From NCBI RefSeq assembly GCF_018224925.1, contig NZ_JAGTUF010000018.1, forward strand, positions 1-64,000: a stretch of DNA of 64,000 nt, given 5' to 3'. This document shows, piece after piece, positions 1 through 7,965 of this stretch. The translations under genes and the position numbers were made by a program. Source of the stretch: Magnetospirillum sulfuroxidans (lineage in GTDB: Bacteria; Pseudomonadota; Alphaproteobacteria; Rhodospirillales; Magnetospirillaceae). Below the pieces are notes generated by a model, which searched no databases, had not been told where the DNA came from, and was given only the letters and a program-made list of their open reading frames with translations. Position 1 is the stretch's first letter, and every line of letters begins with the position of its first letter.

Positions 1-75
1 ACCCTCGTCGACGCCGCTGAACGCTTCGGACCGACGGGGAAAGGGGGCGCGAACACGCCTTTTTCCGCACCCTGC
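1..75 (+). mobile_element. possible end of an insertion element inside flbD
   Basis: Bases 1-75 do not continue FlbD in any frame. On the plus strand they hold an open frame that stops at TAG (76-78) within the CTAG where FlbD homology ends. This would fit the 3' end of a transposase gene reaching almost to the element terminus. Only one end would be visible, so no inverted repeat or target duplication can be confirmed and no family is assigned. A contig or assembly junction is an alternative. Confidence 0.3.
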
Positions 76-864
76 TAGATTGCGATTGGAGGTGGCGACG
101 ATGCGGACGTCGATCTTGACCGGCTGAGTGCCGCCGACGCGGTCGATTTCGCGTTCCTGGACCGCCCGCAACAATTTGGCTTGCAGGCGAATGTCCATTT
201 CCGAGATTTCGTCCAGCAGCAGCGTCCCGCCATTGGCTTCCTCGAATTTGCCGATGCGTCGGGCGACGGCGCCGGTAAAGGCGCCTTTTTCGTGACCGAA
301 CAATTCGGATTCCAACAGGTTCTCGGGGATGGCGGCGCAGTTGACGGCGACAAAACGACCCTTGGCCCGCGGGGATTTATTGTGAATGAAGCGGGCCATC
401 AGCTCTTTGCCGGTGCCCGATTCGCCGGTGACCAGGATGGACGCGTGCGAGTTGGCGACCTGCTCGGCCAGTTTCATGGTCTGGGTCATGCGCGGGTCTT
501 TGTAGACGATGGCATGATTTTCATCGGTGACGGCGGCAAGGACGGCGGCGATCAGCTCGGCGTCGGGCGGCAGCGGGATGTATTCCTTGGCCCCGGCCTT
601 GATGGCGCGCACGGCGGCCGAGGCATCCGAAGCGATGCCGCAGGCAATCACCGGCAGGACGATACGTTCGGCTTCCAGACATTCGATCAGGCGGGTGACA
701 TCGCGACGGACGTCGATCATCACCAGATCGGCGCCTTGGCTGCGCAGCACTTCCATGCCTTGGTCGACATCTTCGGCGATGCTGACCTTGGCGCCGCGCG
801 CCATGGCGATCTGGCTGGCGGCGCCGATCTGGCCGTCCATGGCCCCGATGATCAGAAGTCGCAT
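1..864 (-). pseudogene. flbD: FlbD-type sigma-54 activator, 3' part replaced/interrupted
   Basis: This is a response-regulator-like activator of sigma-54 flagellar promoters. From the ATG at 864 the frame gives an N-terminal receiver-like domain (about residues 1-115) that lacks the usual paired acidic residues. An AAA+ domain follows, with Walker [10 protein letters not shown], the sigma-54 contact loop GAFTGA and Walker B LLLDEI. Homology stops after [11 protein letters not shown], at about residue 262 (position 76-80). NtrC-family proteins continue with a FREDL/FHRLNV-type segment, but here the frame turns into arginine-rich sequence with no such motif down to base 1. The break falls on a CTAG tetramer, a common IS target. 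The gene follows fliN by 16 bases, as in the Caulobacter fliF operon. Recognition of the N-terminal part is firm. Interruption is inferred, because the rest lies outside the window. Confidence 0.75.
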
Positions 865-880
865 TGTTGTTCCCCCAGCC

Positions 881-1204
881 CTAAGCGCGGTCGGTCTTGA
901 TGATTTCAGTCATGGTCACGCCCAGGCGATCTTCCACGACCACCACCTCGCCACGGGCGACGAGACGGTTGTTCACATAGATGTCGATGGCCTCGCCGAC
1001 CTTGCGATCCAGCTCGACCACCGCGCCGCGCCCCAACTTGAGCAATTGATTGACCTGCATGTTGGCCTTGCCCAACACCGCCGACACCTGGACCGGGATG
1101 TCGTAGACCGCTTCCAGGTCACGGGCCGAGCGCGGACCTTCCATCAGTTCCTGCGCCCGGCTTTCATTTTCCGGGTTGAAGTCGTTCAGTTCGAAATCGG
1201 CCAT
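881..1204 (-). CDS. fliN: flagellar motor switch protein FliN
   Basis: FliN is a C-ring subunit that sets the direction of flagellar rotation at the cytoplasmic face of the basal body. After a short acidic N-terminus the protein (about 107 aa) is a single SpoA/FliN domain with the motifs [24 protein letters not shown] and [19 protein letters not shown]. The ATG at 1204 is preferred to the GTG at 1213 because GGAGG lies at proper distance from the ATG and abuts the GTG. It sits between fliH and flbD in the fliF operon. No separate fliM is seen in this window. Confidence 0.95.
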   Translation of the reverse strand: MADFELNDFNPENESRAQELMEGPRSARDLEAVYDIPVQVSAVLGKANMQVNQLLKLGRGAVVELDRKVGEAIDIYVNNRLVARGEVVVVEDRLGVTMTEIIKTDRA

Positions 1205-1236
1205 GTCACTCACCCTCCAGAACCGGTGTCACCGGC

Positions 1237-1923
1237 CTATTCCGCATCCGTTTCCCGCTGGCGTTCCGGCGGCGCCAAGGCCCGCTCGACAGCGACTTCG
1301 ATATCGGCGATCAGGCGGGCCTGATCGCGCTCGGCCCCGCCATCGGTCCATTCCACCCGGCAATCCCCCAACGGCAAGCGGTCGTCGGCCTGCACCACCA
1401 CCCGGCCCTCGAAGCCGCGGCCCTGCACCGCCGCGTCCAATTGCGCCCGCACGCCATCGACCAGGGGGGCGGCGACGCGGACGATGATTCGCGGTTCGTC
1501 CAGAACGTGGACGACGACTTCCTCGACCGCGCGGGTCACCTCGGCGAAGGCGTTTTGCTCGCATGTCGCCGGCAACACTTTTTTCAGCACCGCCATGGCC
1601 ACGCGCACGGCGGTGCGGGCATTGGCGTCGTTGGCGTCGTCCTGCTGGCGAAAGACGGTATCCATCTGCTGGCTGACGGCGGTCATGGCCATGGCCAACA
1701 GCCGTTCAGTCGCCGCATTGGCTTCCTCTTGCCCCACTTGGCGGCCTTCCTCGAAGGCGGATTCGCGGGTCAGCAGCAAATCTTCTTCCGAGAACATCGG
1801 CGGCGGCGGCTCTTCTTCCTCCGCCTCCTCCTGCAATTCCTCCTCTTCCTCCGCATGATGGGCCGGCTGGGCCAATTGCGGATGGTCGAAATCCAGGTCG
1901 AACATATATTTGCGCTCGACCAT
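1237..1923 (-). CDS. fliH: flagellar assembly protein FliH (FlbE-like)
   Basis: FliH is the peripheral stator of the FliI export ATPase and links it to the C ring. The 228-aa product has a very acidic, proline-containing N-terminal stretch (about residues 22-42). A long helical region follows, and then a FliH/YscL-like C-terminal domain with the pattern DDRLPLGDCRVEWTDGGAE. It begins 3 bases after the fliG stop and is followed by fliN. Its place in the operon matches Caulobacter flbE. There is a second possible ATG at 1905 (M7). The family is divergent, so the name rests on both position and the C-terminal motif. Confidence 0.85.
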   Translation of the reverse strand: MVERKYMFDLDFDHPQLAQPAHHAEEEEELQEEAEEEEPPPPMFSEEDLLLTRESAFEEGRQVGQEEANAATERLLAMAMTAVSQQMDTVFRQQDDANDANARTAVRVAMAVLKKVLPATCEQNAFAEVTRAVEEVVVHVLDEPRIIVRVAAPLVDGVRAQLDAAVQGRGFEGRVVVQADDRLPLGDCRVEWTDGGAERDQARLIADIEVAVERALAPPERQRETDAE

Positions 1924-1926
1924 GGG

Positions 1927-2946
1927 CTAGTACACCAACTCGTCTTCTTCGCGGCCTTCGGAAATGACGATCTGGCCGCTTGCCGCCAGTTCCTTGGCCA
2001 TCACCACGATCAGCGACTGGGCCTGATCGACGTCGCGCAGGCGCACCGGGCCCTGGGCTTCCATGTCCTCGCGCAGCATCTTGCCGGCGCGCTCGGACAT
2101 GTTCTTGAAGAACAGATCCTTGATGGCGTCGCTTGCCCCCTTGAGCGCCAGGGCCAGCTTGTCCTTTTCGACCTGACGCAGCAGGGTCTGAACGCCGGCG
2201 GCATCCAGGCGAACCAGATCCTCGAAGGTGAACATCAGCGCCTTGATCTTTTCCGCCGATTCGCGGTTGCGCTCTTCCAATGCCGACATGAAGCGGTTTT
2301 CGGCGTTGCGGTCCAAATTGTTGAAGATATCGGCCATCATTTCGTGGGCGTCGCGGCGTTGGGTGCGGGCCAGATTGGTCATGAACTCGGTGCGCAGGGT
2401 TTTTTCGACGCCGTCGAGGACTTCCTTTTGCACCGCTTCCATCCGCAGCATGCGCATCACCACTTCCATGGCGAAGTTTTCCGGCAGGATCGACAGCACG
2501 CGGGCGGCGTGGTCGGGCTTGATCTTGGCGACGACCACGGCGACGGTTTGCGGGTATTCGTTCTTCAGGTAATTGGCCAGCACCGCTTCGTTGACGTTGC
2601 CCAGCTTGTCCCACATGGTGCGGCCGGCGGGGCCGCGGATTTCTTCCAAGATCTGCTGCACGCGATCCTTGGGCAGCGATTTCATCAGCAGGCGTTCGGT
2701 GGTGTCGACCGAACCGACCAGCGAGCCGGTCGAGGAAAGTTGGTCGGCGAATTCCACGAACAGGCGCTCGACGATAGAGGCCGAGACGGTGCCCAAGGAC
2801 GCCATCACCTGGGACAGCTCCTTGATTTCGTCGTCGCCCATCATCGAGAACAGCTTGACGGAATGTTCTTCGCCCAGGGACAGCATCATGATTCCCGCTT
2901 TTTGCGGGCCGGTCAGCGAGCGATAGTCCTCTTTTACGCGGGCCAT
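1927..2946 (-). CDS. fliG: flagellar motor switch protein FliG
   Basis: FliG is the rotor protein that binds FliF and transmits torque from MotA. At 339 aa it has the normal length. It opens with [17 protein letters not shown] and contains the middle-domain segment [21 protein letters not shown]-like (here [20 protein letters not shown]) near residue 125. The C-terminal charged helix includes [17 protein letters not shown] and [24 protein letters not shown] precedes the ATG by 9 bases. It lies 12 bases downstream of fliF and is certainly cotranscribed with it. Confidence 0.97.
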   Translation of the reverse strand: MARVKEDYRSLTGPQKAGIMMLSLGEEHSVKLFSMMGDDEIKELSQVMASLGTVSASIVERLFVEFADQLSSTGSLVGSVDTTERLLMKSLPKDRVQQILEEIRGPAGRTMWDKLGNVNEAVLANYLKNEYPQTVAVVVAKIKPDHAARVLSILPENFAMEVVMRMLRMEAVQKEVLDGVEKTLRTEFMTNLARTQRRDAHEMMADIFNNLDRNAENRFMSALEERNRESAEKIKALMFTFEDLVRLDAAGVQTLLRQVEKDKLALALKGASDAIKDLFFKNMSERAGKMLREDMEAQGPVRLRDVDQAQSLIVVMAKELAASGQIVISEGREEDELVY

Positions 2947-2958
2947 GGCGGCGGACTC

Positions 2959-4620
2959 CTAGGCTTCCTGGTACAGCCAGTTGCGGATGATGGACAGGGC
3001 TTCTTCCGGGTGCTTGTCAACGATCTCGCCAATTTTCCTTATAGACGAGGCTTTCACACGGCCTTCCACCTTGTCGATGTCGATCAGTTCGTCGGCGATC
3101 ACCTCTTCCTCGCCGCCCAAGGCGGGGGCGGGAACGGCGGGGGCGCCGGGGCCGGCCAGTTGCGGCACGCCGGAACCGTCGGCGGTCAGCAATCGACGGC
3201 CGTCGGGGCCGACTTGACCTTGCATGCTTTCGATGGCGCGGCCGATGAGCGGACGCAGGACCAGCAGCAGGAACAAGATGGCGACGATGGACAGGCCCAG
3301 GTTCGAGGCGATCTTTTCGACGAAATCGCGGCGCATGCCGAAGATGAATTCACCCGGTTCCTCGGCGGCGTATTGTTCTTCGCCGCCGGCGAATTGCATG
3401 GACACCACCTTGACCTGATCCTGACGGGTGCGGTCAAAGCCGATGGCGTTGCGGACCAGTTCTTCCAGCTTGGCGGTTTCTTCGGGGGTGCGGTCGCGAT
3501 AGGTCTTCTTGCCGTCGGCGGCGATGTCGTAGACGCCATCGACCAGCACGGCGGCGGTGATGCGGCGAATCTCGCCCATCTCGCGCACGGTGTTTTTGAC
3601 CTTTTTGGAAATCTCGTAATTGGTGGTTTCCTGGGTCTTGCCGGATTTGGATGACGAACGGTTGCCGGACGTGGCGCTGGCATTGGGGTCGGGCAGGTTG
3701 TTGGTGACGGAAACGCTGGGCGGCTCGCCGTCTTGCTGTTCCTCGTTTTCGTTGACGGTGACCTGGGACCGGACGACGCGGCTGTCGGGGTCATAGGTTT
3801 CCTCGGTGGTCACCGCGCGCGACAAATCCATTTCGACCGCGATCTCGGCACGGACGCGGCCCGCCCCCAACGAGCGTTCCAGCATGCTTTCCACCGTGCG
3901 GGCCAGCCGGTTCTCGGTGCTCATCTTCAGGGATTCGGCGTTTTCCGAGGCCACTTCCTGATCGTTGCCATAGCCCTTGGCCAGCAAGGTCCCCTTATCG
4001 TCGACGATGGAGATGCGGTTGGGCTTCATCTTGGGAACGGCGGCGGCGATCAGGTGCTGGATGGCGGTGACCTGGCCCTTGTCCAGGCGCGCCGCCCCTT
4101 GCATCTTCAAGATGACCGAGGCCGACGGCTCGTTGGCTTCGCGGGCGAAGGCCTCGCGCTTGGGCAGCACCAGATGGACGCGGGCGACCTTGACCTTGTC
4201 GATGGCGCGGATGGTGCGCGACAACTCGCCTTCAAGCGCCCGGACATAGTTGATGTTCTGCTGGAAGCTGGTTGACGACAAGGCGTCTTGCTTGTCGAAC
4301 AATTCATAGCCGGCGACGCGGCCGACGGCGGGCATGGCCTGTTCGGCCATGCGCACCCGCAATTCGTTTTTCTTGTCTTTTGGGACCCAGATTTCAGCGC
4401 CGTCCTTGCGCACCTCGAAAGGAACCTTGTCGGCGGCCAACTTTTCGACGATGGCCTTGGAATCACCCATTTCCAGATCGCCGTACAGCAATTCCATCTG
4501 CGGCGCGGCGACGCGGCTCATCAGAAAGATGAAAAATCCCAGGATCGACACGCCGACGCCGGCGATCGCCGCGAGGCGCATGGGCCCAAGGCCACGCATC
4601 ATCTGCATAAAGGCGTTCAC
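2959..4620 (-). CDS. fliF: flagellar M-ring protein FliF
   Basis: FliF forms the MS ring in the inner membrane, on which the switch and export gate assemble. There are two membrane segments, one near the N-terminus (LAAIAGVGVSILGFFIFLM) and one about 95 residues from the end (LSIVAILFLLLVLRPLI). Between them are YscJ-type ring-building motifs, and the C-terminal tail binds FliG. The reading frame is open to a GTG at 4656, but the GTG at 4620 (protein MNAFMQMMRGLGPMR...) matches family N-termini better and has GGGATGG upstream, so it is preferred. It is the first gene of the fliF-fliG-fliH-fliN-flbD operon. Confidence 0.95.
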   Translation of the reverse strand: MNAFMQMMRGLGPMRLAAIAGVGVSILGFFIFLMSRVAAPQMELLYGDLEMGDSKAIVEKLAADKVPFEVRKDGAEIWVPKDKKNELRVRMAEQAMPAVGRVAGYELFDKQDALSSTSFQQNINYVRALEGELSRTIRAIDKVKVARVHLVLPKREAFAREANEPSASVILKMQGAARLDKGQVTAIQHLIAAAVPKMKPNRISIVDDKGTLLAKGYGNDQEVASENAESLKMSTENRLARTVESMLERSLGAGRVRAEIAVEMDLSRAVTTEETYDPDSRVVRSQVTVNENEEQQDGEPPSVSVTNNLPDPNASATSGNRSSSKSGKTQETTNYEISKKVKNTVREMGEIRRITAAVLVDGVYDIAADGKKTYRDRTPEETAKLEELVRNAIGFDRTRQDQVKVVSMQFAGGEEQYAAEEPGEFIFGMRRDFVEKIASNLGLSIVAILFLLLVLRPLIGRAIESMQGQVGPDGRRLLTADGSGVPQLAGPGAPAVPAPALGGEEEVIADELIDIDKVEGRVKASSIRKIGEIVDKHPEEALSIIRNWLYQEA

Positions 4621-4690
4621 GTCGGTACCATCCCAAACAGCAAGAAACCGGGGCACGCGCCCACGTCTGGCAGACTAGACCGGCAAGCTT

Positions 4691-4704
4691 TTAAGGAAGG
4701 TTAA
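4691..4704 (-). promoter_or_regulatory. imperfect CtrA-type box upstream of fliF
   Basis: Two TTAA half-sites (4691-4694 and 4701-4704) are separated by 6 bases, 71-84 bases upstream of the chosen fliF start. The CtrA consensus is TTAA-N7-TTAA, so the spacing is one base short. A perfect site exists at 47978-47992 in the other flagellar block. Confidence 0.35.
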
Positions 4705-4727
4705 TACTGGGCAAACTTTGCCGAGTT

Positions 4728-4795
4728 GGCCGCGCATGGCGCAAAAGCCCGCGTGGCGTCTGAACGAGCCCGGCACGGGCCGCGCATGGCGCATA
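4728..4795. repeat. ~50-bp repeat, 1.3 copies, related to the fliE-fliQ repeat
   Basis: The words GGCCGCGCATGGCGCA start at 4728 and again at 4778, a period of 50. The unit between them includes GGCGTCTGA and CCCGGCACGGGC. It aligns over about 48 bases, with a few mismatches and one gap, to the reverse complement of the tandem repeat at 46497-46688. It fills most of the gap between fliF and the flgE terminator. Confidence 0.6.
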
Positions 4796-4797
4796 CC

Positions 4798-4831
4798 AAA
4801 AAAAGACCGGCCCCCGTTCTGGGGACCGGTC
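4798..4831 (-). terminator. intrinsic terminator after flgE
   Basis: Read on the minus strand, GACCGG-T-CCCC pairs with GGGG-CCGGTC around a short loop (4805-4831, about 10 bp with one bulge). A run of seven T follows immediately (4804-4798). It lies 22 bases past the flgE stop and ends the fliK-flgD-flgE unit. Confidence 0.85.
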
Positions 4832-4853
4832 GTTCCAGTTTGCGCGGTAAACG

Positions 4854-6962
4854 TTAACGCTTGATGCGGATCAGTTCGTCCAGCATTTCGTCGGCGGTGG
4901 TGATGATCTTGGCGGCGGCCGAATAGGCGCGCTGGGTGACGATCATGGTGGTGAATTCCTCACCGATATCGACGGTCGAGGCTTCCAGCGACGAGGCGTT
5001 GACTTGGGCGGCGCCGGCGGTGCCGGCGGTGCGCAGGGTCGGTTCGCCGGAATAATCGGTGGCGATGAAGACGTTGCCCGACATGCTTTGCATGCCGTTG
5101 GGGTTGACGAAGGTGGCCACCGGGATCTGGAACACCGGACGGGTGACGCCGTTGTCGAACAAAGCGGTGACGATGCCGTCGGCGCCGATGGAAACGCCGG
5201 CGAAATTACCGAACTTGGCGCCGTTCTGGCTCCAGTAGCCCAATTGGTAATCGCCGTCCAACTGGGTCATGCCATCGCGGATGTCCAGGTTGCCGAGGAA
5301 GAAGCCGACCGAGTCCGAGCCGCTCATATCGTTGGAGCCGTTGGCCCAATCGATGTCCATGAAGGCGACGTTGATTTCCTTGGGCGTGCCGTCGCCGTTG
5401 AATTCGATGGCGTCCTCGTTGGCGGCGCCGGCGATGTTGATGGCGCCGACGGTGAAGCTGTCGGTGGCCAGCGGATCCATGCCCTGCTGGGTGGCCGGGT
5501 TGCCGTTGGCCAGTTTCAGGCTATCGAGACCGGTGACGGTGATGTCGCTGTTGGCGTCGCGTTGGCGGAAGACCAGGGCTTCGGTGCCGGTGCTGGTGAT
5601 GCGTTCGCAATAAACGACGCCATCGGTGGTTTTGGTGGTGGCGGCGGCGCCGCCATTGGCGCCATCGGTCCAATTGGCGACGGCGAAGGCGCCCGATGAC
5701 GGGGTATTGGTGCCGGTGGCGTCGGCGGTGATGGCGAACGTCATCGCCTTGTCGCTGTAGATGTGGACGTCATTGCCATTGGCCACCGCTTTGAGGCCCA
5801 GCGAGGTAAAGGCATTGTTACCCATCAACGCCGCGGCGGTGGTGGCGGGATCGGTGCCGCCGACATTGGCGAAGTTGTGGACAGTGCCATCGACGGTGAT
5901 CTGCAAATCGTCGCCGGCGACGACGCCTGACGCATCGAAGCGCAGCGAATTGTATTCCATCTGGAAGGCGGTGTTGATGTCGTTGGCCAAGCCATCGACG
6001 AAGGCGCCGGTATTGGCGGTGGCGCCCGGATCGGTATAGAAGTCGTCGGCGCCGGCGGTGACGCCGTCGATGCCGGGGCCGGTATGGAAGGTATAGGCGG
6101 TGCCGTTGATGTTCATGTTCAACGCGCCGGTGGTCAGCGGCTCGCCGGTGAAGTCCAGGCGGCCCATGGCGCTGTAGACGGTGGTGGCGTCCTTTTTCAG
6201 CGACAGGCTTTTCGCCCCTTCCGGCGGATAGGCTTCCAGATCCCAGCGGTTCTGGGCCACCTTGGACCAGCTGAACTGGACGCTGGCGTCGCCGCCCAAG
6301 CTGTCATAGATGGTCACCGGCTGTTTGTAGATTTTGCCGACGGTGGCGTTGTTGGGCAGGTTGGCGCCCATGCGCAGGTTGCGGGTCTGCGAGGCGGTGC
6401 CGCCGACATTGTTCATGTTGATCGGTTGCAGGTGATCGGAGGAAACGATGTTGTCGTTGATGTAGACGGTATCGCCGGCCGAATCCTTGTAGGCCTTCAT
6501 GAAGACGTTGTCGCCGACCTGAACCGTGGAAGCCTGGCTGGAATTATCCCAGCTCATCAGCGGCCAGCCCTGCATGTACCAGCCGGAGACGTTTTGCAGA
6601 TAGCCTTCGTTATCGACCTTGAACGAGCCGGCGCGGCTATAGGCGAACATGTCGCCGTCCTTCGGGTTGGCGGCTTCATTGACGATGAAGAAGCCTTGGC
6701 CCGACAGGCCGATATCGGTGGACGAGTTGGTCGCCTGCAACAAACCCTGGACGTCGACGCCGGCGCGCGGCTTGGATTGGACGCCGCCGGGGGAATAGTT
6801 GGTCAGCGAAACCTGTCGGGTCACCAGCGTCTGGAAGTTCACCTTCGAGCCTTTGTAGCCGATGGTGTTGACGTTGGAGATGTTGTCCGAGATCGCGCCC
6901 ATGGCCGACGATTGAGCCGCCAGACCGGAAACGCCAGAGAAAAGAGCGCCATATAAGCTCAT
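4854..6962 (-). CDS. flgE: flagellar hook protein FlgE
   Basis: FlgE is the structural subunit of the flagellar hook, secreted by the flagellar export apparatus. The N-terminus MSLYGALFSGVSGLAAQSSA and following SDNISNVNTIGYKGS are the D0 rod/hook signature. The C-terminus, ASTVDIGEEFTTMIVTQRAY and ending in ADEMLDELIRIKR, is the matching D0 helix. At 702 aa it is far longer than the ~400 aa of enteric FlgE. The extra mass is a surface-exposed Ala/Gly/Thr/Asp-rich central region (about residues 150-560). AGGAGG lies just before the ATG. It is the last gene of the fliK-flgD-flgE operon. Confidence 0.95.
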   Translation of the reverse strand: MSLYGALFSGVSGLAAQSSAMGAISDNISNVNTIGYKGSKVNFQTLVTRQVSLTNYSPGGVQSKPRAGVDVQGLLQATNSSTDIGLSGQGFFIVNEAANPKDGDMFAYSRAGSFKVDNEGYLQNVSGWYMQGWPLMSWDNSSQASTVQVGDNVFMKAYKDSAGDTVYINDNIVSSDHLQPINMNNVGGTASQTRNLRMGANLPNNATVGKIYKQPVTIYDSLGGDASVQFSWSKVAQNRWDLEAYPPEGAKSLSLKKDATTVYSAMGRLDFTGEPLTTGALNMNINGTAYTFHTGPGIDGVTAGADDFYTDPGATANTGAFVDGLANDINTAFQMEYNSLRFDASGVVAGDDLQITVDGTVHNFANVGGTDPATTAAALMGNNAFTSLGLKAVANGNDVHIYSDKAMTFAITADATGTNTPSSGAFAVANWTDGANGGAAATTKTTDGVVYCERITSTGTEALVFRQRDANSDITVTGLDSLKLANGNPATQQGMDPLATDSFTVGAINIAGAANEDAIEFNGDGTPKEINVAFMDIDWANGSNDMSGSDSVGFFLGNLDIRDGMTQLDGDYQLGYWSQNGAKFGNFAGVSIGADGIVTALFDNGVTRPVFQIPVATFVNPNGMQSMSGNVFIATDYSGEPTLRTAGTAGAAQVNASSLEASTVDIGEEFTTMIVTQRAYSAAAKIITTADEMLDELIRIKR

Positions 6963-6990
6963 GATGACCTCCTAAAAATCCGATCGGGGC

Positions 6991-7953
6991 TCAGTTAGCC
7001 GCGGCAGTGTTTTTTTCGCGCACAGTCAAGACGTCTTCCACTTTGGCGACGACCTGGCCCATGGCGATCAATGTTTCGGTGGCGTCGGCGGCGACATCGG
7101 TGACGCGGCCATAAACCGTGGTTCCCACGCTCATGGCCTTGCCGTCCTTGTCGGTGCCGGCGATTTCAATCTTGTAGGCGCCGTCGGGCATGGTGTTGCC
7201 GTTGGTGTCCTTGCCGTTCCAGGTCATTTCGTGACGGCCGGCGGTGGTCTTGGCCGGCAGATTGGCCAACACCTTGCCCGAGACGTCCTTGATCACCACG
7301 GTCAGCGCCTTGGCTTCCGACGGCAGGGTATAGCTGAACGACGCGCCGTCGGTACGGGCAGTGGTGTAGACCTTGGTGGCCACCGCGGCGCCGGCGCTGT
7401 CGGTGGCGGCCACCGAGACGGTATAGTTGCCATCAGGCAGCTTTTCGTTCGAAGCGTCCTTGCCGTCCCAGGTGATCTCGTGGCTGCCGCTGTCGTTTTT
7501 CCCCGACAAAGTGCGGACCACGTTGCCGTTGCTGTCCTTGATGCTGATCGTCGTGGTGGTGGAGGTGCCGTCCAATGTGTATTTGAAGCTGGCCGAGCTG
7601 TTGGTCAGCGCGATGGTGTTGGTCTGCGTCTCGACGCCGCCTTGCAGGGGCAGCACGGTGCCGGCGGTCTCGATGGTGTGACCGATATAGGCGATGGCCT
7701 GAGCCTTGGTGTTGGTCTGGGTCACCGAGATCAGGTTTTCCAGATTCTTGTTCGAGGCGATCTGCTGTTCAACCGCCGAGAACTGCACCAACTGGTTGGT
7801 GAATTCGGTGGAATCCATGGGTGACAACGGATCCTGGTTCTTCAGCTGAACGGTCAGCATGGTCAGGAAGGTGTCAAAATTCTCGGCCAGCTTGGTGCCG
7901 CTCTGGGCGGCGCCGGTGGAACTGCCGGTGTTTTCGATGCCGGTGATGGACAT
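6991..7953 (-). CDS. flgD: flagellar hook capping protein FlgD
   Basis: FlgD forms the scaffold cap that guides FlgE polymerisation. The 320-aa protein has the FlgD N-terminal motif FDTFLTMLTVQLKNQDPLSP followed by STEFTNQLVQFSAVEQQ (residues ~28-65). There are then two copies of a FlgD Ig-like unit, recognisable by HEITWDGKDASN and HEMTWNGKDTNG. The duplication makes it longer than the ~230 aa of E. coli FlgD. AAGGAAA precedes the ATG. It starts 12 bases after fliK and is 28 bases from flgE. Confidence 0.95.
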   Translation of the reverse strand: MSITGIENTGSSTGAAQSGTKLAENFDTFLTMLTVQLKNQDPLSPMDSTEFTNQLVQFSAVEQQIASNKNLENLISVTQTNTKAQAIAYIGHTIETAGTVLPLQGGVETQTNTIALTNSSASFKYTLDGTSTTTTISIKDSNGNVVRTLSGKNDSGSHEITWDGKDASNEKLPDGNYTVSVAATDSAGAAVATKVYTTARTDGASFSYTLPSEAKALTVVIKDVSGKVLANLPAKTTAGRHEMTWNGKDTNGNTMPDGAYKIEIAGTDKDGKAMSVGTTVYGRVTDVAADATETLIAMGQVVAKVEDVLTVREKNTAAAN

Positions 7954-7965
7954 GGTCTTGTTTCC

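Noticed and set aside
1441-3654. Very long open frame (737 codons) on the plus strand
   Set aside because: It is the antisense shadow of fliH-fliG-fliF; codon bias and His/Gly-rich translation are typical of such shadows, and the minus-strand proteins are certain.
4706-4725. Possible second sigma-54 promoter before fliF
   Set aside because: A GGCAAAGTTTGC stretch resembles -24/-12, but GG and GC are two bases too close.
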